This document shows positions 44,192 through 55,111 of a stretch of DNA of 64,000 bases, one piece after another; position 1 is the stretch's first letter, and each line of letters opens with the position of its first letter. The position numbers and the translations under genes were made by a program. Source of the stretch: Lonicera japonica (Eukaryota; Streptophyta; Magnoliopsida; Dipsacales; Caprifoliaceae); assembly GCA_021464415.1 (NCBI GenBank), contig CM038466.1:35060833-35124832 (forward strand). The letters are read 5' to 3'. A model generated the notes under the pieces. It saw nothing but the letters and a program-made list of their open reading frames with translations. It was not told the origin of the DNA and made no database searches.

Positions 44192-46121
44192 TGATGGGGT
44201 AAAAAATAATTTTATCATTGGCCTACAAAGATAATATTCTACACTTTCTTTTAAATAAATATTTTACACATATTCTACACTTTCTTTAAATAAATATTTC
44301 TCTCCATAATATTTTACACTTTCTTTAAATAAATATTTCACTCCATAATATTCATCACTTTCCTTTAAATAAATATTTCTCTCCATAATATTCATCAATT
44401 TCTTTAAATAAATATTTCACTCCATTCTTCACTTTTCTTTAAATAAATATTCCACTCCATAATATTTTACACTTCCTTTAAATAAATATTTCTCTCCATA
44501 ATTTTCTACACTTTCTTTAAATAAATATTTCACTCCATTCCTCACTTTTCTTTAAATAAATATTCCACTCCATAATATTCATCACTTTCCTTTAAATAAA
44601 TATTTATCTCCATAATTTTCTACACTTTTTTAAATTACCTTTTTGCCCCTCATTTTTATCAAATTTAGTTTTTTGCCATTCTACATTTACCTATAAATAC
44701 CTCCCCTCATTCATTCATTCAACACATCAAAACATACATCAAAAACACACAACAAAAACACATCATCCTTCTCTTCCAAACTTCATCCATCTCATCCAAG
44801 AGATAAAAAGCCATTGGCAATATAAATACAAGCCAATTTAAGAAGAAATAGGAGGGTCTTACACTATTTCTTTTCATACCCTAAAAAAATACCAACAACC
44901 CTTATACACTCTCTCTCCTACACAGTTTATTATTTCATCTTTTTGAAATATTTGTAATCCCAACTCTATACTTATAAATAGAATTAAGGAAATTATAGAG
45001 AGAGATTGGTAATCCTAATTCTATATTTGATGGGGTTAAATACTAATTTTACCATTGGCCTACAAAGGTAATTCAACATTTTTTACCTCCGGTAAAATCC
45101 CATTTTTACCCCAGTAAAATCTCACTTTTACCTCCACTAAAATCCCACTCAACTCCACTCAAATTCCACCCATCTCCATTAACTTTCACTCAAATTCCAC
45201 TCACCTCCATTAACTTCCACTCAAATTCCACTTACATCCACTTACCTTTGTAAAATTACCTTTTTGCCCCTCATCTTCATCAAATTTACTTTTTTACCAT
45301 TCTAGATTTTACCTATAAATACCCCATTCATTCATTCATTTAAACACACCAAAAAATCATCTTTCTACAATCTACACACAACAAAAACACACAATTCTGC
45401 TCACCAAAAATATATAATTTCTCTCCTATAGATTTTGTTAAAAAATAGAAGGGTCATATACTCTCTATTTTCATACCCCAAAAAATAGAAGGGTCTTATA
45501 CTCTCTATTTTCATACTCCAAAAAATACCAAAAACCCTTATACACTCTCTCTCCTACACAATTTATTATTTATTCTGTTGAAATATTTGTAATCCTAATT
45601 CTATACTTATAAATAGAATTAAGGAAATTATAGAGAGAGAAGTTGGTAGCTTGTATTATCTTCCAAATTGATCTCCTTTGAGCTAATACAAAACAAGCAC
45701 ACACAAAAGGAGGACGTACCACTGGAATAGCATAAGCGCTACCGGGGGAACCTACCTTAAAAAAAAAAGTCATGTGTTCATCATTGCGCCGCATTTATTT
45801 TTTATTCACCGATATTCGCTTATTGATTGGTTAATTATCTATCTCTAGATTTTAACACCATCAATATTTATAAATAGAATTAAGGAAATTATAGAGAGAG
45901 ATTGGTAGCTTGTATTATCATCTAAATTGATTGCCTTTGAGCTAATACAAGCAAGCACACACGAAAGGAGGACGTACTGCTAGACTAGCATAAGCGCTAC
46001 CAGGGGAACCTACCTAAAAAAAAAATGTCATGTGTTCATCACTGCGCCGCATTTATTTTTTATTTACCAATATTCACTTATTGATTGGTTAATTATCTAT
46101 TTCTAGATTTTGACACCATCA
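44192..46121 (+). repeat. 5' LTR of the nested element (split)
   Basis: About 1,089 bp of its own sequence plus 841 bp of solo LTR and target duplication. Bases 44,240-44,625 are a tandem array of about 38-bp units built on CTTTAAATAAATATTTC and CTCCATAATATTCATCACT. A TATAAATA box lies at about 44,691. The same array and box are in the 3' LTR. Confidence 0.88.
45028..45863 (+). repeat. Solo LTR inside the 5' LTR of the nested element
   Basis: 836 bp, TGATGGGGTTAAATAC to TTTTAACACCATCA, flanked by ATATT on both sides (45,023-45,027; 45,864-45,868). It is related to but diverged from its host LTR, and has ACTCAAATTCCACTCACCTCC-type repeats at 45,150-45,240 in place of the host's AT array. Confidence 0.88.
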
Positions 46122-48860
46122 GTTGGCACTGTCTGAGAGAACGATAAGCTCTCTAAAGCTCTCGTTCTTTAGAAATTACGAGTGAATTTTCGGTACAAAA
46201 ACTCCAAATCTCATGAGTCAACGTAGCTCAATATTCTTGAGCGCATAACTTCTTACTCAGGACTCCAAATTATACGATTCTGGAGTCCATTTTGGATAAA
46301 ATTTCAAGAGTTACAATTTTTCAGTTCAAGCCGTTTTCAAATTCGACCATCTCGGGGTTCAAAACTGAGATACAAACTTTTTGGAACGGAAAAGGTAAAA
46401 ATTCCGCGGGCCTACGGCAGCTCAATATTATTGGGCGCATAACTTCTTGCTCAAAATTGCATATTATTCGATTCTGGAGTCCATTTTGAAGAAAATTTCA
46501 AGAGTTACAACTTTTCAGTTCAAGCTTTTTTCAAATTTGGCCATCTCGGGGTTCAAAACGGCGATACAAAGTTGCTGCAATAAAAAATGCGAAAATTCCG
46601 CAGGCCTACACTAGCTCAATATTTACGGGCGCATAATCATTCAAAAATCAGGTAAAATCGACGAGCTTAAAAAAAATTTATTACAATTGAATATAATTTT
46701 TATCAAGTTCATCCAACAAACCACAAGAAAGAAATTAAAGATATTTTTAGCGGATATCAAACTTTCACAAAGCTGAATGTGATTTTAAAGACTGTCAGAC
46801 AACCGCAGGACCACCTCAGCTCAAAGAGATCTGGCTGAGAATGATCATCTACTGCTGCACGACTGGTCCAAAGACCAAAATTTTGACGTTTCCTGATAAT
46901 AAATGAGAAAATTGTTAGAATTTGCCTAAGTCAGAAGGGGGCATGACTCTACTCAAAACTTAGCCAAAAAGAACAATTTTTTCTTTTAAGAAACCAATGA
47001 CTTAAATGAGAAAATTGTCAGAATTTGCCTAAGTCAGAAGGGAGCATGATTCTACTCAATACTTAACCAAAAAGAACAAATTTTCCTTTTAAGAAACCAA
47101 TGACTTAAATAAGAAAATTGTCAGAATTTGCCTAAGTTAGAAGGGGGTATGACTCCACTCAAGACTTAGCCAAAAAGAACAAATTTTCCTTTTAAAAAAC
47201 CAAGGATTTCGAAAAAAAATTCATATCACCATATCGAAGGGCCATGCTTTAAACAATCATAAGTGGAACATCTCCAGAACGTTTGTACAATGCCCTCATT
47301 AGAGGTGCACATTATCTAGTCACTTAAAAAAGGCTGAAGAATTTGAAGATCATCAGCACCAAAATTCAAAATAGTACTAAAATCAGAAGAAGAATAATCA
47401 GAAAAATCATGTCCTATATCCCCTAAAGTCGTCCAGTCAAGGCTCGTTGGTTCGGCAAACTCCGCAACAAAATCAGCTTGAGAAGATTAAGATAAAAAAT
47501 CGTCCGAGGCAACCTAGTGATAGGCATCCAAGGTAGCCTGGTGATAGGCGCCCGATGCAGCCTGTTAATAGGACAGATTCGGAAATGACGGCAAATCCAC
47601 TTCAGTTGGAAGAGCCCCATTTTCTATAAGATTCACGGTAGTCGAAACGATATCATGTACACCCTCTTTCGACATAAGGATCCTTAAAAAACTTATGGGA
47701 ACATGTTCTGGAAGATTCACGGCAGTCGGAATAATATCATGCACGTTATTTTCTACCAACGAAGGGAACTTCGAGGAACCTCCAGGAGGAGCAAATGAGC
47801 ATAACGGGTTAACGAAGGAAGACCCTCCTTCTAATCGAGCCTCTAATGCGTCACCCGTGCCTGTAACTCTTCCACCTTCTGTTCAAAAGAAGCAAGGAGA
47901 GTAGTACAGCCTTTAGTGGAATTCTCGATTCTCGCCGTGGCTTCAAGAAGATATGAACTGAGAGTCTCAAGATGTTAGTTTTCTGAGACATCTTGCAAAA
48001 AAGATGCAACTTCCTTACCCCGAAAACAGTGAAGATTGTGTGATAATCCTGACGATCAATCACATTTGAAATTTTTTTAGCATATTCTCAAGATAGAGGA
48101 CATCTCTTGTGGCTATAAGCACAAGCTACACATGGAGGACCTGCAAAACGGTGAGTGTTCAACATTATTTCGGTTTACTTTTATAAGAGAAACTGTATTA
48201 CAAATGAGAAAAATGGCATTGGAAGAAATGGATTGGGTCTCGAGGAAGATGAAGAGGGAGAAGGGATAAGAGCACGAATTTCGAGTTTGAAAAAGAAGGG
48301 AAAGCTGTCTGAAAAGGGGAGATGGCGAGGAGCCTCCGACAGGGAGAATTTCGAGGGAAGCAATCTTGCTGAAAAGGGGCCGACAATAAAAGGTGCCACA
48401 AAATATATATATATATATATATGTATATATGAAATAAAGAGTTGGAAAAAGCGCGAATAGAATCAAACTATTTATGACAAAAAGTATAGCGAGCTTTACA
48501 TGTTAATGTTCCAAACTCTACGACTTGCATCCAATGTCTAACGAGTTATACACATTGATGTTTCGAGCTCAATAACTAGCATCCGAGATCTAACTTCCTT
48601 GAATTAAGACTCGAGATCAACGTCTAGCCAGCCTTACATAATGATGTTCTAAAAACTCTAAGACTAATGATCAAAGTCTAGCTAGCTTTACACATTAATG
48701 TTCTGAGCTCCACAAACTTACGGTCAAGGGTTAACGAAACCTTACACGTCGATTACTCGAGCTCTCCCCTTGATTAGCTTTCAGCCGAACCACTTAACCG
48801 ACAAATATATTTATCCTTCACATTCAGCTTTCAGCATAAAAATAAAGGATAGGGGGCAAT
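46122..48860 (+). other. Non-coding interior of the nested element
   Basis: No domain-bearing frame. Two arrays are visible: 46,200-46,640, where a ~200-bp unit (ACTCCAAAT, GGAGTCCATTTTGGA, CATCTCGGGGTTCAAAAC) recurs two to three times, and 46,905-47,205, three ~105-bp units (AAATTGTCAGAATTTGCC, AAAAAGAACAA). A frame of 101 codons at 48,155-48,460 lacks similarity I recognise. The polypurine tract is probably AAAGGATAGGGGGCA just before 48,861. Confidence 0.6.
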
Positions 48861-49989
48861 TGATGGGTAAAAAATAATTTTATCATTGGCCTACAAAGAT
48901 AATATTTTACACTTTTTTTTAAATAAATATTTTACTCATATTCTACACTTTCTTTAAATAAATATTTCACTCGATTCATCACTTTTCTTTAAATAAATAT
49001 TTCACTCCATAATATTCACCACTTTCCTTTAAATAAATATTTCTCTCCATAATATTCATCACTCTCTTTAAATAAATATTTCACTCCATTCCTCACTTTT
49101 CTTTAAATAAATATCCCACTCCATAATATTTTACACTTCCTTTAAATAAATATTTCTCTCCATAATTTTTTACACTTTTTTTAAATAAATATTTTACTCC
49201 ATTCCTGACTTTTCTTTAAATAAATATTCCAATCCATAATATTCATCACTTTCCTTTAAATAAATATTTCTCTCCATAATTTTCTACACTTTCTTTAAAT
49301 TACCTTTTTGCCCTTCATTTTTATCAAATTTACTTTTTTGCCATTCTACATTTACCTATAAATACCTCCCCTCATTCATTCATTCAACACACCAAAACAT
49401 ACACCAAAAACACATCATCTTTCTGTTCCAAAATCCATCCATCTCATCCAAGAGATAAAAAGCCATTGGCAATATAAATACAAGCAAATTTAAGAAGAAA
49501 TAGGAGGGTCTTATACTCTCTCTTTTCATACCCTAAAAAAATACCAACAACTCTTATACACTCTCTCTCCTACACAGTTTATTAATTCATCTTCTTGAAA
49601 TATTTGTAATCCTAATTTTATACTTATAAATAGAATTAAGGAAATTATAGAGAGAGATTTGTAATCCTAATTCTATACTTATAAATAGAATTAAGGAAAT
49701 TATAGAGAGAGAGATTGGTAATCCTAATTCTATATTTATAAATAGAATTAAGGAAATTATAAAGAGAGATTGGTAGCTTGTATTATCATCCAAATTGATT
49801 GCCTTTGAGATAATACAAGCAAGCACACACGAAAAGAGGACGTACTGCCAGACTAGCATAAGCGCTACCGGGGGAACCTACTTTAAAAAAAAATGTCATG
49901 CGTTCATCACTGCGTCGCATTTATTTTTTATTTACCGATATTCACTTATTGATTGGTTAGTTATCTATTTCTAGATTTTGACACCATCA
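48861..49989 (+). repeat. 3' LTR of the nested element
   Basis: 1,129 bp. The 38-bp AT array is at 48,905-49,290. A ~50-bp unit (TAATCCTAATTCTATA, TAAATAGAATTAAGGAAATT) is repeated about three times at 49,605-49,760, more than in the 5' LTR. Ends GACACCATCA. Confidence 0.9.
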
Positions 49990-49994
49990 CTCAC

Positions 49995-51927
49995 TATTGC
50001 AAAGCTTTGGGTATTCAACAAAGATTTTCTTACCCTCATAAACCTCAACATAATGGCCTTGCCGAGTGTAAACACTGCTACATTACCACCATGACTCGCA
50101 CTCTCCTTACATATGGCGTTCCACAAAATCTTTGGGTTAAAGCCGTGTGTTTGGTTGTTCATGCTTTCCTCATCTTGGGTCGTATGTTTCCAATAAATTA
50201 TCAAGTCTTAGTATAGTGTGTCTTCTTAGGTTACAATCCTCATCACAAAGGTTATTGTTGTCTAGATCTCTCCACAGGTCGAGTCTATGTGTCTAAAAAT
50301 GTTTTATTTAACGAAATAAATTTTCCATATAGAAATTTGCAAGCACAAACAGTTCCGACAGCAGGCCCTGATGAATTTACTCACATCTGCAGCCCAATTT
50401 CAGCTCCAGTTCACATGAACCATCATCCAGCAGCCCAGGCTCAAAACCCATTAATTTCAACCAAAATTCATCAGACATATCGACTCATCCCACACGAGTC
50501 AATAATTCGCCTTCCTCTCTACGCTCAGCCAGTCCGTCTCCTCTTCCAAGTGTCAGCCCATCGTTGCTCATCACCTACTGTCGGCGATCGATCCCTACGC
50601 TGCCAAACCCTACCACCTCGCTGATCACCGAGACAATGCAGCAGCCCAATGATCCAGTTTATATCGAATTACAGTCGCCTAGTTCAACTCAAGAACCACA
50701 CCCTCTCTCTTCCTCGACTCCTATAGTGACCGAGCCTCCTCCTTTACAACGACACCCTATGGTCACGCGATCTTGTGATGGCACGCTTCCACATAAAGTT
50801 CAAAGTGACGACACGGTCCCCTATCCTCTTCTCTGAGCCCTATTACATACCATTGCCGATGCTGAACCAACTTGTTACACTATGGTAGCCAAGCAAGACG
50901 TTTGGCGTGCAGCCATGGCTGGCGAAATCAATGATTTGCTGAAAAATTAAACCTGGACATTGGTCCCTCCTTCCTAATTGCAAAATACTGTAGGCTGCAA
51001 ATGGGTCTTCCAAGTCAAGCACAATTCGGATGGCACGGTTGAGTGGCACAAAGCTTGCCTGGTTGCAAAGGGGTTTCATCAACAACAAGGTATTGACTAT
51101 GATGAAACCTTTAGTCCTGTCATTAAACCTGCCATTATTCGTACTGTATTATCCCTTGCTATATCCAGAGGCTGGTCACTTAGGCAATTGGATGTCAAGA
51201 AAGCCTTTCTGCATGGCTTCCTCAAAGAAGATGTGTATATGGTGCAACCACCCGATTTTACTGACCAGACTCGACCCTCTTATGTCTACAAGCTCAATAA
51301 GGAGATCTAAGGTCTCAGGCAAGCTCCACGAGCTTGGTTTCATCCTATGACTTTCTTCTTGTTATCTGTTGGTTTTGTGCAGAGTCTAGCAGATTCGTCC
51401 TCATTTATATTTCGCCATGGACCAAATATCATTTACTTTTTACTATATGTTGATGACATTGTGGTTACTAGTAGTGACAATAAGTAGCTCCAAGGTTTTA
51501 TTGATGCGTTGGGACGTGGTTTTGATATCAAGGACCTTGGTACTGTTCATTATTTTATGGGTTTGCAGGTCACCCCGTTCAATGGTGGCATTCACATAAG
51601 TCAACTTCGGTATGCTCATGATTTACTGCAAAAGAATGACATGCTCCTCAGTAAACCTGTTGGCACCCTTATGTTTGCCAAAATCATCCTCTCTGCATCT
51701 GAAGGTGACATTCTTTCTAATTCGACAGCTTTATGAGAAATTATCAGATCTCTGCAATACCTCACCATCTCCTGTCTTGATATTGCTTTCGTTGTCAACC
51801 CTATCTCTCAGCTCATGAGTCAGCCATGCCAACCACATCTTGTTGTTGCCAAACGCATCCTCTGTTACATCAAAGGAACACTTGATTATGGCTTAGTTTT
51901 TAGTCCCCAACAACATCCTAGTTTCAG
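49995..51927 (+). pseudogene. Copia integrase C-terminus and reverse transcriptase
   Basis: Resumes with HYCKALGIQQRFSYPHKPQHNG; the integrase catalytic Glu is at 50,064 (NGLAE). A long proline/serine-rich linker (50,340-50,830) follows, then RT: NTVGCKWVFQVKHNSDGTVE (50,986), ACLVAKGFHQQQGIDYDETF, QLDVKKAFLHGFLKEDVYM (51,186-51,242) and catalytic YVDD at 51,446-51,457. TAA at 50,948, TAA at 51,308 and TAG at 51,485 among other breaks make it inactive. It ends where the GC-tract element begins. Confidence 0.9.
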
Positions 51928-52079
51928 TAGGGATGAACCTGGTTGGTTTCCAACCTGATCCAACCTTAATGGAACGAGTTTGGGGTGGGTTTTATTGAGC
52001 TAGGATCGGGTTTGGATTTTCAAAAAAAAAACCAAATTAGGCAAGTTAAGGTTTTACCTTTTAAAAACCCGACTCTAAC

Positions 52080-52110
<31 letters not shown>

Positions 52111-52204
52111 GTAAATATAAAAATTATATATAATGTTTATTAGAAAAAAAAAAAAAACCTAGACACTCTCAATTGTTGACCCCCGTTCCTCTCCAACTCA
52201 TTCT

Positions 52205-52239
<35 letters not shown>

Positions 52240-52795
52240 CACACACAGCCACACTCTCACAGTCGACAGTCCCACGCACGCTGCTCTAGCTCCGATGACG
52301 ACTCCTCCACCTCCCTCGCGGCCATGCCAGCACGCCACTATTCCTCCAGCGCTGGCACGGGTAAGGTTCGATCTCACATTTGCATGTGTTGATTTCACAA
52401 GATTTTGATAAAATTAGGGATTTTAAGCTTTTAGTGTTAGTGAATTTTGTATATAGATAAATAATTAGTGAATTTTGTATGTATATAAAAAAATTAGTGG
52501 ACATCTAATACACCCTCCGCTTATGGCATGTGCTTGTAGATTTGTAAAATTTCTTTAATTTCCGTACTTCCTCTGGATTTTTGTGGTCTCTAGCTCCACT
52601 CTGTTACGAAGGTTAGAGGAAGAAAAGCTTCTTTTGGTGCAGGGCGGGGCTCCAAGGCAATCTTGCGGGGCAGGTTTGGGTTTAAAAAAGAAACCCGACT
52701 TAGGTTTGGAGCGGGTTTGAGGGGGGCTAGAGTATATGCGGGTCGGGTTTGGTATTGGCCTAACCTGCCCCATACCCGACCCGTTGCCATCCCTA
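51928..52795. mobile_element. GC-tract, hAT-like non-autonomous element
   Basis: 868 bp with ends TAGGGATGAACC and, on the other strand, TAGGGATGGCAACGGGTC. Both margins are rich in GGGTTTGG-type runs. The interior holds (TA)n near 52,090, (CT)n at 52,206-52,234 and no domain. TAGGG-type short ends suggest hAT, but no 8-bp duplication is visible, and copia sequence for most of the RNase H is missing, so insertion came with a deletion. Confidence 0.6.
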
Positions 52796-53103
52796 GTCTA
52801 CATGGTTAACTTTCCTTCTTTATGAACTTGGTGCACTTCTCCAATTCCCAATTTCGCTGCATTGTGACAACCTCAGTGCTACATACATGGCCTCGAATCC
52901 AGTTTTTCATGCTCGCACGAAGCATATAAAATTGGATTATCATTTTGTGTGTGAGAAAGTAGCTCTTGGCAGCTATCGGGTTTAATGCTTCATTCCTTCT
53001 ATCGATCAGCCTGCCGATCACCTTACTAAGCCTCTGCATAAGCATTGCCATGTCTCTATTGCTGGCAAACTTGAATGTGCAGGACCACCAAGTTGAAGGA
53101 GGG
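52796..53103 (+). pseudogene. Copia RNase H C-terminal remnant
   Basis: [21 protein letters not shown] (from about 52,868) and LDYHFVREKVALGS (52,932) are the end of the copia RNase H, with ADHLTKPLHKH near 53,014. The start of the domain, including its first catalytic residues, is lost under the insertion at 51,928. The frame ends TGA near 53,096. Confidence 0.82.
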
Positions 53104-53335
53104 TGTTAGATTAATTCCACAAAATCAGCGGACTGTTACAACCTCAGCATAATCACACCATCAAGAGACTAACCACATTTGAATTTGAATCTAGCTAGAG
53201 TTTAGGATTAGTTTTGATTTTTTAATCACTATAGTTTATTACTCTTGTAAATGCTCCCCATAATTATGCCTAGACTCTGCTTTGTATATTGTACATAATA
53301 CAACTCAATGTAATCAAGGAAAATACATTTTAACA
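53104..53335 (+). repeat. 3' LTR of the copia element
   Basis: 232 bp, TGTTAGATTAATTCC to ACATTTTAACA, followed by GTTTC. It has a few small indels against the 5' LTR; divergence is clearly greater than between the LTRs of the 20-kb gypsy element. Confidence 0.88.
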
Positions 53336-53847
53336 GTTTCATACTAATTATCCTCTTATTTGTTTCCATAGGTTGTTGCATCCGCAAGTGATGTGAATAC
53401 TTGTGAATTTGTGATACAGAGCTCAGGTCCTTGTTCATGGTATTTCAATTAATAATGACCTGTGGTGCAAAGGTAAAAACCGTTGTATATACATATTTTA
53501 CTGGAAAATCTGACCTTTAGTTTTGGTGCAGAATAATGTTTGCTTTTTGTTTCTGAATTACTTAAATTCTGTTAAATTGCGCTTGTTTCTTATGTTCAGT
53601 TGTTTTGGAAACCAAGGCAAGAAGATTTTACTTTGGAAACTTTTTTAAACACTAATTTAAACTAAGGTATTTTTGAACACTAATTTCAATTAATTCTATT
53701 TCCAAGGCACGGAAAATTTAAAGTTTTGGAAAGTTGATACTTTGGGTTACAGAATTTTGACATCCCAAAATCGAAACCACAATTCTTACTCTTGGATAGA
53801 GGGGGTGATGAAGATCTCACACTCCTATTCAAAATCTCTTCAGTTGG
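53336..53847. other. Intergenic DNA
   Basis: AT-rich; no gene recognised. The right edge (CACACTCCTATTCAAAATC) leads into the foldback. Confidence 0.35.
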
Positions 53848-54243
53848 ATGAGTGATTTCTTCTTCTTTTGGTTCTCAATGGCTGAAGCTCCATTTTTTAA
53901 TTGCGTTGACAATTTTAAGGGTCCAATCAACTCATATGAATCTCTCTCGTATAGGTTTTCCCAGGTTATCATCTCAGTTAATGGTGATGGATTTTTGTGG
54001 AAAGGAGGAGACTTCTTGTTCTTAAATCTCAATTTCACGAGAACGCAAGAATCCTCCATGGCCCTTGAAGAGATTGAGATTTCAGAACAAGAAGTCTCCT
54101 CCTTTTCACTAAAACCCATCACCATTAACTGAGATGATAACCTGGGAAAACCTATAAGAGAGATTCATATGAGTTGATCAAACCCTTAAAATTGTCAACG
54201 CAATTCACAAATGGCCGTTGGGAACCAAAAGAAGAAGAAACCA
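53848..54243. repeat. 396-bp foldback (near-complete palindrome)
   Basis: The left half 53,848-54,034 is the reverse complement of 54,056-54,243 with few mismatches. Paired landmarks: TTCTTCTTCTTTTGGTTC, ATTGCGTTGACAATTTTAAG, AACTCATATGAATCTCTC, TTTTCCCAGGTTATCATCTC and GGAGGAGACTTCTTGTTCT. The loop is only about 20-25 bp. Similar open frames on both strands (94 and 98 codons) follow from the symmetry and have no domain. Either a foldback MITE or a hairpin small-RNA source. Confidence 0.85.
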
Positions 54244-54928
54244 CTATCGAGAATGGCCAAAGCATAAGGAGCAACTCTTCCTACCAGCCAGGCATTAAAT
54301 AAAACTTTCTGAAGAGAGATTATTATAAGCTGGAAGCTACAGAAACACTAGCTTGTGTTGGCTAAAAATGACCTATTATGATTTAGTATAGAATTTGAGT
54401 TAAAGGTTGATTTAGTATGAATTTTAATTTTAATTTTTTTTGTACAGATTCGAGTAGCATATGATATGCATTACAACTGTTGGTTCTTAATATTATGGAA
54501 AATGTATTGCTCAATTGAATTTTATGACGCAATTACTGTATGGATTGCAGTGTAATTAAATTATGCTTTTAGCAGGTAAAAAGTAGAAATTGGTTTTAAA
54601 TATTTTTGAAAAAATTAATTCCATTGTTTGACTGTCAAAAACAGTAATAACAGCAGTCAAAAATACAATATGATAGTAACTGTTTCGACTGCAAAAGTTT
54701 AAACATCAATCAAAATGGATACTTGATGGTAATTTACTTCAGCCATGGCCTAGCAATTGAGGCTCCATTTCTCAAACTGAAAGATTTTCCTGAGCCACAG
54801 AGCTTTGTTTGACGGTCGAGTAATAGCTTGCTTCTCGCATTCTTTTTATATTTTGTTCTCACATTCTTTTTTCCCTTTTATTTTTCACTGGGTACATAGG
54901 AAATGTGCATCTTCCCCTCTTTGCCCTA
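54244..54928. other. Intergenic DNA
   Basis: AT-rich, no gene recognised. CTTCTGAAGAGAGATT near 54,309 partly mirrors AAATCTCTTCAG before the foldback, so its arms may once have been longer. Confidence 0.35.
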
Positions 54929-55111
54929 TATGCTGTGTCGAAGTTGAGTCGATATGATTGAAGACCTGCATCTTGTTTTCGGTGTGACTGACTGGGTCGC
55001 TAATGCATGGAATCTTTGTAATTTAGTGGGTTGGGTCTCGGGTTTTTGTCAATGGATTCACTCCATTTGTACTTCTTATAAATACTCTGAAGTGTTTTCT
55101 GCTAAATATAT
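54929..55111 (+). pseudogene. Left part of an old RNase H-like LINE remnant
   Basis: Reads IEDLHLVFGVTDWVANAWNL and CQWIHSICTSYKYSEVFSAK, loosely like the region before RNase H in plant L1-type LINEs. It is cut by the RTE element and seems to continue at 57,984. Weak support; it could also be another domesticated RNase H fragment. Confidence 0.35.

Larger units (their letters stand above)
44192..49989 (+). mobile_element. Non-autonomous LTR retrotransposon nested in copia
   Basis: 5.8 kb, ends TGATGGGGTAAAAA and TTTTGACACCATCA, flanked by CTCAC on both sides (44,187-44,191; 49,990-49,994), inside the copia integrase. 5' LTR 44,192-46,121 (split by a solo LTR), 3' LTR 48,861-49,989. GTTGGCACTGTCTGAGAGAA after the 5' LTR resembles the TTGGCGCCGTCTGTGGGAA text found at primer sites of some plant gypsy elements. 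The 2.7 kb interior encodes no gag or pol domain, so it depends on a helper. Confidence 0.9.
41969..53335 (+). mobile_element. Ty1-copia retrotransposon, interrupted and pseudogenised
   Basis: LTRs at 41,969-42,192 and 53,104-53,335 share GTTTTGATTTT, ACTCTTGTAAATGCTCCC, ATTGTACATAATACAACTC and end ACATTTTAACA. Flanks GTTTA and GTTTC agree at 4 of 5. Gag, protease, integrase, RT and RNase H follow in copia order (integrase before RT). Two insertions split it: an LTR element in the integrase at 44,192-49,989 and a GC-tract element at 51,928-52,795. Without them the element is about 4.7 kb. Confidence 0.9.

Noticed and set aside
48155..48460. 101-codon lysine/glutamate-rich frame in the nested element
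   Set aside because: No gag motif, ends in a (TA)n tract, and an equally long open frame runs on the other strand.
53829..54132. Paired frames of 94 and 98 codons on opposite strands
   Set aside because: Their similarity follows from the palindrome; no domain and no transcript evidence.
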